From: an uncultured Dialister sp.
GTDB lineage: Bacteria > Bacillota > Negativicutes > Veillonellales > Dialisteraceae
Reading direction: 5' to 3'
NCBI GenBank assembly: GCA_900543165.1
Contig: UQQQ01000072.1
Location: 1 to 8,205, forward strand
DNA length: 8,205 nt
The notes below the pieces were generated by a model, which worked only from the letters and a program-made list of their open reading frames with translations, did no database searches and was not told where the DNA came from. Of the stretch, positions 1-5,714 are shown one piece after another (within the stretch, counting starts at the first letter, position 1; the number at the start of each line of letters is the position of its first letter). Position numbers and translations under genes: made by a program.

Positions 1-19
1 AGATAGTAATTATCGACAG

Positions 20-117
20 TCAAATGAATTACCGAGGAAAACTTGACACTTACCATCCCGCCATGTCCCCTTTACAAATCCCCTTTTCTCGCGTATACTA
101 TACACATATTCATTTGA
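20..117. repeat. 10-bp inverted repeat flanking the promoter
   Basis: TCAAATGAAT at 20-29 is the exact reverse complement of ATTCATTTGA at 108-117. The two arms bracket the -35 and -10 boxes at 71-99, and the right arm falls at or just after the expected transcription start. The layout could suit paired operator sites, but no regulator gene is in the window and the match could be chance. The remaining sequence of 1-70 shows no gene; it contains an isolated TTGACA at 43-48 with no -10 box at a workable distance. Confidence 0.3.
71..99 (+). promoter_or_regulatory. Sigma-70-type promoter of the transporter operon
   Basis: The -35 box is TTTACA (71-76) and the -10 box is TATACT (94-99), separated by exactly 17 bp. 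Each box is one base from consensus or close to it. Transcription should begin near 105-107, giving a leader of about 150 nt before the lipoprotein gene. No equally good promoter was found by eye in the later gaps, so this is the main candidate for the whole operon. It is a sequence match only. Confidence 0.65.
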
Positions 118-126
118 ACGACAAAG

Positions 127-155
127 AAGCCATTGGCACGGGGTGCCGATGGCTT
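127..155 (+). promoter_or_regulatory. Leader hairpin 1
   Basis: Bases 127-138 pair with 144-155 in a 12-bp stem with one G-U wobble and a 5-base loop (CGGGG). Only TTTT then GGCG follows, so it is a poor terminator in the + direction. It begins with CAAAGAAGCC (122-131), the same ten bases that begin hairpin 2 (172-181), so the two look like diverged copies of one unit. Its 3' arm GGCTT (151-155) could instead pair with AAGCC (177-181) of the next hairpin. Confidence 0.6.
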
Positions 156-176
156 TTGGCGTTTGATGCGTCAAAG

Positions 177-208
177 AAGCCGCTGTGATTTTTTCATGGC
201 GGCTTTTT
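177..208 (+). terminator. Terminator-like hairpin in the operon leader
   Basis: Bases 177-187 pair with 195-205 in an 11-bp stem with two wobble pairs and loop ATTTTTT; the 3' arm runs into a short T stretch (204-208). It lies between the promoter at 71-99 and the first gene, so it may act as an attenuator, or it may end a short RNA of about 100 nt. Alternatively both hairpins could be leftover terminators of a gene left of the window. Confidence 0.55.
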
Positions 209-223
209 GTGATGACAAAGAAA

Positions 224-236
224 GCGGCAAGGCCGC
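224..236 (+). promoter_or_regulatory. Small GC-rich hairpin before the first gene
   Basis: GCGGC (224-228) and GCCGC (232-236) form a 5-bp stem with loop AAG, just upstream of the ribosome-binding site AAAGGAG (241-247). It is preceded by ACAAAGAAAGC (215-225), resembling the CAAAGAAGCC lead of the two hairpins before it, so it may be a third, shortened copy of the same unit. The tight loop makes its stability uncertain. Confidence 0.35.
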
Positions 237-257
237 ATGAAAAGGAGTGTGGGTTAT

Positions 258-1838
258 ATGAGACAGGCTATGAAGAAGGTCGTACTGGGTGCCCTGATTG
301 GGGCGGTTTTGGTTTCTCTGGCAGGCTGCGGCGGCGGCAGCGCACCGAAGACGAGCGGCGTGCCGAAGGATACGCTGGTCGTGGGTCTGCCGAAGGATCC
401 GGAAACGCTTGATCCGGCGGTCACGATGGATAATACGAGCTGGTCCATCACTTATCCGGCGTATGAGCGTCTCGTCCGCTATAAGACCGTGGACGGCAAG
501 GCATCGACGGAAGTCGAGCCGTGGCTCGCAAAGTCGTGGGATGTCTCCGGCGATGGGCTCACATGGACCTTCCATCTGGCGGACGGGCATAAATTTTCAG
601 ATGGTTCGCCTGTCGATGCGAAGGCGGTGAAATTCTCCATCGAACGTGTCCAGAAGATGAAGAAAGGGCCGTCCGACTATTTCAAAGTGGTGGAATCCAT
701 CGAGACGCCCGATGTATCGACGGTGGTTTTCCATCTGAAGAAACCATTCGCCCCCTTCATCTACACCTTTGCCGTCAATGCGTCGGGCATCGTGAATCCG
801 AAAGTCATGGATCAGGCGAAGGACAACGATATGGGGACTTCGTACCTTGCGACCCATACGATGGGCTCCGGTGCGTATGAGATCATGTCCTATACCCCGA
901 GCCAGTCGATCAAGATCGATGCACAGAAGAATTACGCCGGGAAAGCCCCTGCCATCTCGCATGTGATCTTCCATATCATCAAGGATCCTTCCGCACAGCG
1001 CCTGCAGCTGGAGAAGGGAGATCTTGACATCGCGCAGGGCATCCCGATGGATCAGATCGATCAGCTGAAATCGAACAAAGAGATCCATGTCTATAAGGAT
1101 CCGTCGCTCCTTTGCAGTCTTGTATACCTGAATAACCAGAAGGGGCCGACGGCGAATAAGGATTTCCGCAGGGCGCTCTCGTATGCCATTGATTACAAAG
1201 CCGTCATCGACGGGGCGGTGAAAGGCCGCGGCGAGGCACTCACCTCTGCCGTGCCGAAGGGCATGTGGGCGAAGGATGACAGCCTCACCGGCTATACCTA
1301 CGATCTCAATAAAGCGAAAGAGCTGCTCGCTGCTTCCGGAGAAAATGTGACGGAAATGACGCTCACCTACTCGGATAACAAAGCGTACAACGAAGCCGAA
1401 GCCCTCCTCATCCAGAACAATCTCGGAAAGCTGGGCATCAAGGTGAATCTGGAAAAGATCGCATGGCCGACCTTCCGTCAGCGCTGCGACAAGGGCGAGT
1501 ACGAGATGGCGCTCGGCAGCTGGAGCCCGGACTACAGCGATCCGCAGTTCTTCCTTTCCTACTGGCTCGACTCCTCCTACTGGGGGCTTCCGGGAAATCG
1601 TTCCTTCTATAAGAATGACAGCGTAGATACCATGCTCCGCGAAGCGGAAGTCATGACGGATAAGGAAGGCCGCACTGTGATCTACAAGAAGGTCCAGCAG
1701 ATCGCCTTTGACGAAGCACCGTATCTCTTCCTCTTCCAGACCAATGTCCTGACGCCGATGAGAGCCAATATCAAGGGCTATGCGTACAATCCGATGCTCG
1801 ACGATATGTTTGACTTCGAGCATATGTCAAAGGAATGA
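258..1838 (+). CDS. Peptide ABC transporter substrate-binding lipoprotein (SBP family 5)
   Basis: This 526-residue protein is the extracellular receptor of the importer and should bind peptides for the permeases encoded downstream. It begins with positively charged residues, a hydrophobic stretch (about 8-22) and the lipobox LAGC with Cys24, so it should be a lipid-anchored protein after signal peptidase II cleavage. Family 5 signatures are clear: LPKDPETLDPA (44-54), the WxFHLADGxKFSDG block (103-116), FRRALSYAID (303-312) and SWSPDYSDPQFFLS (421-434). The length fits DppA/OppA-type receptors. The ATG at 258 is chosen because AAAGGAG (241-247) lies 10 nt upstream; an in-frame ATG at 237 adds seven residues but has no good ribosome-binding site. 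The exact ligand cannot be read from sequence. The gene is separated from the permeases by 514 nt of repeats. Confidence 0.95.
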   Translation: MRQAMKKVVLGALIGAVLVSLAGCGGGSAPKTSGVPKDTLVVGLPKDPETLDPAVTMDNTSWSITYPAYERLVRYKTVDGKASTEVEPWLAKSWDVSGDGLTWTFHLADGHKFSDGSPVDAKAVKFSIERVQKMKKGPSDYFKVVESIETPDVSTVVFHLKKPFAPFIYTFAVNASGIVNPKVMDQAKDNDMGTSYLATHTMGSGAYEIMSYTPSQSIKIDAQKNYAGKAPAISHVIFHIIKDPSAQRLQLEKGDLDIAQGIPMDQIDQLKSNKEIHVYKDPSLLCSLVYLNNQKGPTANKDFRRALSYAIDYKAVIDGAVKGRGEALTSAVPKGMWAKDDSLTGYTYDLNKAKELLAASGENVTEMTLTYSDNKAYNEAEALLIQNNLGKLGIKVNLEKIAWPTFRQRCDKGEYEMALGSWSPDYSDPQFFLSYWLDSSYWGLPGNRSFYKNDSVDTMLREAEVMTDKEGRTVIYKKVQQIAFDEAPYLFLFQTNVLTPMRANIKGYAYNPMLDDMFDFEHMSKE

Positions 1839-1842
1839 GCGG

Positions 1843-1944
1843 GTGATGACTAGTGACTGGTTGCTAGGGATGAGTGGCTAGGGATTAGGAGCGCCGAGTA
1901 GCTGGTGACTAGTGACTAGGGATTAGGGATTAGGAGTGACTGGG
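1843..1944 (+). repeat. Degenerate 7-bp tandem array 1 (GTGACTA/GGGATTA)
   Basis: Starting a few bases after the lipoprotein stop codon, units of seven bases follow one another: GTGACTG, GTTGCTA, GGGATGA, GTGGCTA, GGGATTA (1853-1887), then GTGACTA twice and GGGATTA twice (1905-1932), with an out-of-register stretch between. The same unit types recur on the same strand after the stop codons of both ATPase genes. It resembles the short heptanucleotide tandem repeats described in cyanobacterial genomes, in form only. No coding function is likely. Confidence 0.85.
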
Positions 1945-1953
1945 ATTCTCCGG

Positions 1954-2104
1954 CATCGTCATCCCGAGCGCAGTCGAGGGATCTTTACTGCATTGCGGGA
2001 ATCAGCGTGTATGCGCTGAGGAAAAACGATGTCCCAGTGCTGCCTCACATCAGGCGATGAACGTTCTGCAATAAAGATCAAGGGCTACGCTCGAAATGAC
2101 GATG
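1954..2104. repeat. 151-bp inverted-repeat element, MITE- or REP-like
   Basis: The ends are imperfect inverted repeats of about 38 bp: 1954-1992 matches the reverse complement of 2067-2104 at about 29 of 39 positions, including CATCGTCAT, CGAGCG and GATCTTTA. Inside is a smaller hairpin, TCAGCG (2002-2007) with CGCTGA (2014-2019). No gene is seen within it. The CGTCATCC-GAGCG-AG core resembles interspersed repeats common in bacterial genomes. In the transcript it would fold into a long stem between the lipoprotein and permease messages. Confidence 0.7.
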
Positions 2105-2139
2105 CGCGCGAAGCGCTATCAAAACTCCGCGGCGCATTT

Positions 2140-2216
2140 CGTCATCCTGAGCGGAGTGAAATGTCGGATGTTCGATCATGTAAAGGCGGAACAGTGAGAA
2201 CTGAGTCGAAGGATCT
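2140..2216. repeat. Related CGTCATCC repeat split by a 49-bp insertion
   Basis: Joining 2140-2153 to 2203-2216 gives a 28-base sequence that matches 1957-1984 of the preceding element at 25 positions. The intervening 49 bases (2154-2202) begin with GAGTGAA, and GAGTCGAA follows them, so short direct repeats bound the insertion. The inserted part can form a small TGTTC/GAACA stem. In addition, GACGATGCGC (2098-2107) is inverted relative to GCGCATTTCGTC (2132-2143), tying this element to its neighbour. Confidence 0.55.
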
Positions 2217-2230
2217 GGCACCGCACCACC

Positions 2231-2264
2231 ATTTCTCATTTCCAATTTCTCATTTCTCATTCCA
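2231..2264 (+). repeat. 7-bp tandem array ATTTCTC
   Basis: The units ATTTCTC, ATTTCCA, ATTTCTC, ATTTCTC and a shortened ATTCCA run in register from 2231. The array is pyrimidine-rich on this strand and unrelated in sequence to the GTGACTA arrays, although it has the same 7-bp period. It lies upstream of the first permease gene and carries no sign of coding. Confidence 0.75.
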
Positions 2265-2308
2265 ATTCAGGCAGAGCTTTCCTTCTCAATCAAGGGGCGG
2301 CGCGCCCC
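2265..2308 (+). repeat. GC-rich hairpin module, copy 1
   Basis: This stretch ends in the hairpin GGGGCG (2294-2299), loop GCG, CGCCCC (2303-2308), preceded by CAATCAA. It aligns with 4268-4312 along its whole length, with six mismatches in the 28-base lead plus a one-base length difference. Both copies sit 30-44 nt before the start codon of a transporter gene. A T-run (from about 2320) follows at a distance, too far for a standard terminator. It could affect mRNA processing or stability. Confidence 0.6.
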
Positions 2309-2352
2309 ACGAGTCGATCTTTTTTCTCCATGAGGATATTTTAGGAGGCACT

Positions 2353-3375
2353 ATGTTTTCATACAAATTTCTGGGAAACAAGCTCCTGCACCTGTTTCTG
2401 GTGTTTCTGGGTGTTTCCATCGTGACCTTCGCGATCTCGCATGTGATCCCGGGGGATCCGGCGCGGATGCTGGTGGGGCCGCATGCCTCTGCTGAGACGC
2501 TGGCGGCGGCGCGCGAGTCATTGGGGCTCGACAAACCGGTCTATCAGCAGTACCTCCTCTACATGACGGGGCTTTTTCATGGTGACATGGGGCTTTCCAT
2601 CCGCACGCAGATGCCCGTCTCTAGCGAGCTGGCGAAGTATTTTCCCGCGACGCTTGAGCTGACGCTTGTCTCCATGCTGATCGCGGTGGTGTGCGGCATC
2701 TTCCTTGGCGTCATGTCAGCGGTGCATCGTGATTCGTGGATCGATCACGTGAGCCGCGTGATTTCCATGGTCGGCGTCTCGGTCCCGCTCTTCTGGTCGG
2801 GCGTCGTATGCCTCATTCTTTTCTACAAAGTATTTCCCGTTTTTCCAGCTTCGGGGCGTCTGGATACTTTCCTTGCGCCGCCCGTGCCGGTGACAGGGCT
2901 CTACGTGATCGACGGGCTTCTTGCGGGAAATATGGATGTCGTCACTTCGGCTCTGCATCATCTGCTGCTCCCTGCGCTGTGTCTTGCGTATGCGCAGCTC
3001 GCGATCATCACGCGGCAGGTGAGAAGCGGCATGATCGATGTGCTCGAGCAGGACTACATCCGCACGGCGCGTGCCTGCGGCATCCCGAAGCGGAAGATCA
3101 TTTACCACTATGCGCTGAAGAATGCGCTCATCCCGACTGTTACCATCACGGGGCTCACCGTCGGTGAGCTTCTGGGCGGGGCAGTGATTACAGAGACCAT
3201 ATTCGGCTGGCCAGGCATGGGAAAGTATGTGATGGACTCCATCGCGTATCTGGATTTCCCCGCCATCATGGGCTTCACTCTCGTCGTCTCGGCAGGGTAT
3301 GTGCTGATCAATATGGTGGTGGATATCATCTACAACCTGCTGAATCCACAAATCAGCGGAGGTGAGGACGAATGA
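2353..3375 (+). CDS. dppB: Peptide ABC transporter permease, DppB/OppB type
   Basis: This 340-residue inner-membrane protein is one of the two channel subunits. It has an N-terminal membrane segment (about 10-30) followed by IPGDPAR (32-38), typical of this subunit, then about five further hydrophobic segments (roughly 100-121, 134-158, 200-222, 265-285, 303-329). The cytoplasmic EAA loop that docks on the ATPases is at 234-264 (DYIRTARACGIPKRK and the following ALKNALIP). Length matches the family. The ATG at 2353 has AGGAGG at 2343-2348, only four bases away. The reading frame stays open upstream to 2029, but that part translates repeats. The stop overlaps the next start by four bases (ATGA), implying coupled translation. 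The dpp symbol is at family level; opp and gsi relatives look alike. Confidence 0.93.
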   Translation: MFSYKFLGNKLLHLFLVFLGVSIVTFAISHVIPGDPARMLVGPHASAETLAAARESLGLDKPVYQQYLLYMTGLFHGDMGLSIRTQMPVSSELAKYFPATLELTLVSMLIAVVCGIFLGVMSAVHRDSWIDHVSRVISMVGVSVPLFWSGVVCLILFYKVFPVFPASGRLDTFLAPPVPVTGLYVIDGLLAGNMDVVTSALHHLLLPALCLAYAQLAIITRQVRSGMIDVLEQDYIRTARACGIPKRKIIYHYALKNALIPTVTITGLTVGELLGGAVITETIFGWPGMGKYVMDSIAYLDFPAIMGFTLVVSAGYVLINMVVDIIYNLLNPQISGGEDE

Positions 3376-4238
3376 TACCTACTGCAAAAGAGCACCCTTC
3401 CTTTCTGAAAGCGGCAGCAGAAGTCCTGCTGAAGAATAAGCTCACTCTGGTGGGAACGGTGATCGTAGCACTGATCGTGCTGATCAGCCTTCTGGCGCCG
3501 GTCATCAGTCCCTATGATCCGAATCTGATGAATATGCCTGAGCGCCTGCAGGCGCCATCGGTGCTGCATCTTTTCGGGACGGATGAAATGGGGCGTGACG
3601 TTCTCTCCCGTGTCTTCTATGGCGCTCGGATTTCCATCATGGTCGGGCTTTCCATCGTCCTCATCGCGGCCTTCATCGGCTGCGCGATCGGAAGCCTCTC
3701 CGGCTATGCGGGCGGACGCATCGATCGGGCTGTCATGGCAGCGACGGATATGGTGCTGTCCTTCCCGTCCATGGTGCTCGCGCTCGCTTTGACGGCGGCG
3801 CTCGGCCCGGGGCTTTTCAATACCATGCTTGCGGTCTGCATCGTTCGCATCCCGCTCTATGTCCGTCTCATGCGTGGGGAAGTTTTCTCGCTCAAGAAAG
3901 AACCGTACGTGAAAGCGTCCCGCACCTTTGGCGCTTCGCCCTTCTGGATCGTCACACGACACATCGTGCCGAATTGCCTCTCTCCGCTCCTTGTCCAGAT
4001 GACACTCGGTATCGGGGATGCGATCCTTATCGCCTCTTCCATGAGCTTCATCGGCCTCGGGGCGCAGCCGCCGCTCCCTGAATGGGGCGCGATGATTTCC
4101 ACTGCCCGTGTCTATGCCATCGACCAGTGGTGGTACGCCGCCTTCCCCGGTCTTTTCATTCTCATCACCGTCATGGGATTCAATCTCTTGGGAGATGGGG
4201 TGCGGGATATACTGGATCCAAGAAGCGGCGGGAAATGA
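3372..4238 (+). CDS. dppC: Peptide ABC transporter permease, DppC/OppC type
   Basis: This 288-residue membrane protein is the second channel subunit and partners the permease encoded just before it. An N-terminal segment (about 24-46) is followed by HLFGTDEMGRDVLSR (66-80), a hallmark of this subunit. The EAA loop is at about 170-209 (KASRTFGASPFWIVTRHIVP lies within it), then SFIGLGAQPPLPEWG (225-239) and the C-terminal GFNLLGDGVRDILDP (269-283). Length is normal for the family. The start ATG at 3372 overlaps the previous stop, with GGAGGT (3358-3363) eight bases upstream, inside the previous coding sequence. The symbol is given at family level. Confidence 0.94.
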   Translation: MIPTAKEHPSFLKAAAEVLLKNKLTLVGTVIVALIVLISLLAPVISPYDPNLMNMPERLQAPSVLHLFGTDEMGRDVLSRVFYGARISIMVGLSIVLIAAFIGCAIGSLSGYAGGRIDRAVMAATDMVLSFPSMVLALALTAALGPGLFNTMLAVCIVRIPLYVRLMRGEVFSLKKEPYVKASRTFGASPFWIVTRHIVPNCLSPLLVQMTLGIGDAILIASSMSFIGLGAQPPLPEWGAMISTARVYAIDQWWYAAFPGLFILITVMGFNLLGDGVRDILDPRSGGK

Positions 4239-4267
4239 GGAGCTGTATCCTTAATCAGCGTTCCCTC

Positions 4268-4312
4268 ATTCGAGCAGAATTTTCATTCGCAATCAGGGGG
4301 GCGGCACGCCCC
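4268..4312 (+). repeat. GC-rich hairpin module, copy 2
   Basis: This is the second copy of the module at 2265-2308: the same ATTC..GCAGA..TTTC..TTC..CAATCA lead and the hairpin GGGGCG (4298-4303), loop GCA, CGCCCC (4307-4312). TTATCTCC then TTTTT follow, so it could be a weak, imperfect terminator between the second permease and the first ATPase. Just upstream, AATCAGCGTTCCC (4253-4265) is a copy of a motif that recurs in the later gaps. Confidence 0.6.
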
Positions 4313-4342
4313 TTATCTCCTTTTTCAAGAAAGTGTCCGTCT

Positions 4343-5320
4343 ATGAATATTCTAGAAATCCATCACCTCTCGCTCGCCCTTCCGGTCAAGAAGGGCATGG
4401 TCACCATCCTCCACGATGTGAATCTCACGGCAAAGGAAGGGGAGATCGTCGGTCTGGTCGGTGAGTCCGGCAGCGGGAAATCAATGACAGCCTTTGCCGT
4501 GACGCGCCTCTTGCCGGGCGGCGGCAGAGAAAGGGTCGCAGGCTCGATCAAGCTTCTGGGGGAAGAGCTTTTGGGAAAGAGCGAGAAAGAGATGGAAACA
4601 CTTCGCGGGCGCGATGTTTCCATGATCTTCCAAGAGCCGATGACCTGCCTGAATCCGGTCTTCACCATCGCGCAGCAGATGGAGGACGTCATCCGCGCGC
4701 ATGCGAAGGTCAGTCGGGAAGAAGCCAGAAAGCAGGCGCTTTCTATGCTTGAAGCCGTTCATATACGAAATCCGGCGGATGTTCTCTCCTGTTATCCCTA
4801 TGAGCTTTCCGGCGGCATGCGCCAGCGGGTCATGATCGGCATCGCGCTCTCCTGTCATCCGAAACTCCTCATCGCAGATGAACCGACAACGGCACTTGAC
4901 GTCACTGTGCAGGCGCAGATCCTCTACCTAATCAAAGAGGCCTGTCAGAATACAGGGACGGCGGTCCTTTTCATTTCCCATGACCTCGGTGTCATTTCAG
5001 AGATCTGCGATCAGGTCTCGGTCATGTACTCGGGGCACATCGTCGAGACAGGACGCACCGCCGATGTCCTGCAGCATCCCCTGCATCCGTATACCAAAGC
5101 CCTCATCGAGGCGCTCCCTCGCTTCCAGTCCGACAAGGACAGCGACCCTCTGCGCGCGATCCCCGGCATCGTGCTAGACCCCGCCGAAAGCATGGCCGGC
5201 TGCCGTTTTTCTCCCCGCTGCGCGCGCTGTGGGAAAGGCTGCGATGCCGCGATGCCGCCGCGGGTGGATACAGGAAATGGACACATCGTATACTGCTTCT
5301 ATCCTATGAGGGATCACTAG
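4343..5320 (+). CDS. dppD: Peptide ABC transporter ATPase, DppD/OppD type
   Basis: This 325-residue cytoplasmic protein is one of the two ATPases powering import. It shows Walker A GESGSGKS (40-47), the Q-loop Gln97, signature LSGGM (155-159, the Met form usual in this subunit), Walker B LLIADE (175-180) and the H-loop His213. The C-terminal oligopeptide-transporter domain has cysteines at 287, 293, 300 and 318, the spacing of the [4Fe-4S] site known in DppD/OppD proteins, plus an additional Cys296. The frame is open upstream, but homology begins at the ATG at 4343 (MNILEIHHLSLAL). Its ribosome-binding site is weak, with only AAGAAAG about 9 nt upstream. The stop TAG (5318-5320) lies in the adjoining 7-bp repeat array, so the last residues may have been altered by it. 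The symbol is at family level. Confidence 0.93.
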   Translation: MNILEIHHLSLALPVKKGMVTILHDVNLTAKEGEIVGLVGESGSGKSMTAFAVTRLLPGGGRERVAGSIKLLGEELLGKSEKEMETLRGRDVSMIFQEPMTCLNPVFTIAQQMEDVIRAHAKVSREEARKQALSMLEAVHIRNPADVLSCYPYELSGGMRQRVMIGIALSCHPKLLIADEPTTALDVTVQAQILYLIKEACQNTGTAVLFISHDLGVISEICDQVSVMYSGHIVETGRTADVLQHPLHPYTKALIEALPRFQSDKDSDPLRAIPGIVLDPAESMAGCRFSPRCARCGKGCDAAMPPRVDTGNGHIVYCFYPMRDH

Positions 5321-5389
5321 TGACTAGTGACTGGTGACTAGGGACTAGGGATTAGGGATCAGGGATCAGACGTCAGACATTAGACGTTA
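5312..5389 (+). repeat. Degenerate 7-bp tandem array 2
   Basis: Ten units in perfect 7-bp register run from 5320: GTGACTA, GTGACTG, GTGACTA, GGGACTA, GGGATTA, GGGATCA, GGGATCA, GACGTCA, GACATTA, GACGTTA. A partial unit (5312-5319) reaches back into the ATPase gene and contains its stop codon. Unit variants change in order along the array, from GTGACTA through GGGATTA to GACGTTA. Array 3 begins with the same types and also ends in GAC-type units. Confidence 0.9.
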
Positions 5390-5393
5390 GCCA

Positions 5394-5529
5394 TCTGCGA
5401 TGGAATCAGCGTTTCCCCGGGGGCATGCCAGCGGTATATCGTACTATGTGGAATCGTCCGAGGATATCCCTATTTACACACTGGAGTGTTCATTTCTTAT
5501 TTTTTAGGAAACGCTGATTCAATCGCAGA
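5394..5529. repeat. 136-bp element with 23-bp inverted ends
   Basis: TCTGCGAT...TTTCC at 5394-5416 is the reverse complement of 5507-5529 with a single mismatch in 23. The 90-bp interior shows no coding potential; it contains a small ACACT/AGTGT hairpin (5478-5489) followed by T-rich sequence. The right arm also serves as the left arm of the palindrome at 5507-5665, so the boundaries of the original unit are uncertain. It may be a MITE-like relic. Confidence 0.6.
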
Positions 5530-5665
5530 GTCCGACTTGGTATGTATTTTCATACAATGCTTCGTCATAACCCGCCTTACATAGCTCGCTATTCGCGGCG
5601 GCTTATTCCTTGCCTTGTATGAAAATACAAGAGCCAAGTTGGACAACGATGGAATCAGTGTTTCC
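5507..5665. repeat. 159-bp near-palindrome (MITE-like or cruciform element)
   Basis: The arms 5507-5557 and 5616-5665 are about 50-bp inverted repeats with few mismatches and small indels, sharing GGAAAC, CTGATTC, ACTTGG and TGTATTTTCATACAA. The centre is also symmetric: CCGCC (5572-5576) with GGCGG (5597-5601) and ATAGC (5581-5585) with GCTAT (5588-5592) share the same axis. TTA flanks both ends (5504-5506 and 5666-5668), a possible short target duplication. No ORF of note lies inside. It sits within the operon, between the two ATPase genes. Confidence 0.75.
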
Positions 5666-5714
5666 TTAACCCCGGCTCATTGAGACTACACGTTTTCCGA
5701 AAGAAGGAATTTCC

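Noticed and set aside
43..48. Consensus TTGACA as a -35 box
   Set aside because: No acceptable -10 sequence lies 16-18 bp downstream; TTTACA/TATACT at 71-99 is a better pair.
237..257. Earlier ATG for the lipoprotein
   Set aside because: There is no good ribosome-binding site before it, while AAAGGAG is well spaced for the ATG at 258; the signal peptide is complete from there.
597..1823. Long open frame on the minus strand across the lipoprotein gene
   Set aside because: It mirrors a clearly recognised gene on the + strand and its translation resembles no family; it reflects codon bias.
2029..2352. Upstream extension of the first permease reading frame (108 extra codons)
   Set aside because: The extension translates interspersed repeats and the ATTTCTC array; family homology and a ribosome-binding site both point to the ATG at 2353.
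4082..4342. Upstream extension of the first ATPase reading frame
   Set aside because: It overlaps the end of the second permease in another frame and then a repeat module; ATPase homology begins at 4343.
5312..5389. CRISPR array
   Set aside because: The units are 7 bp with no spacers and no cas genes are nearby; it is a simple degenerate tandem repeat.
5394..5665. Insertion sequence with a transposase
   Set aside because: The inverted repeats enclose only 58-90 bp with no coding potential, so at most it is a non-autonomous element.
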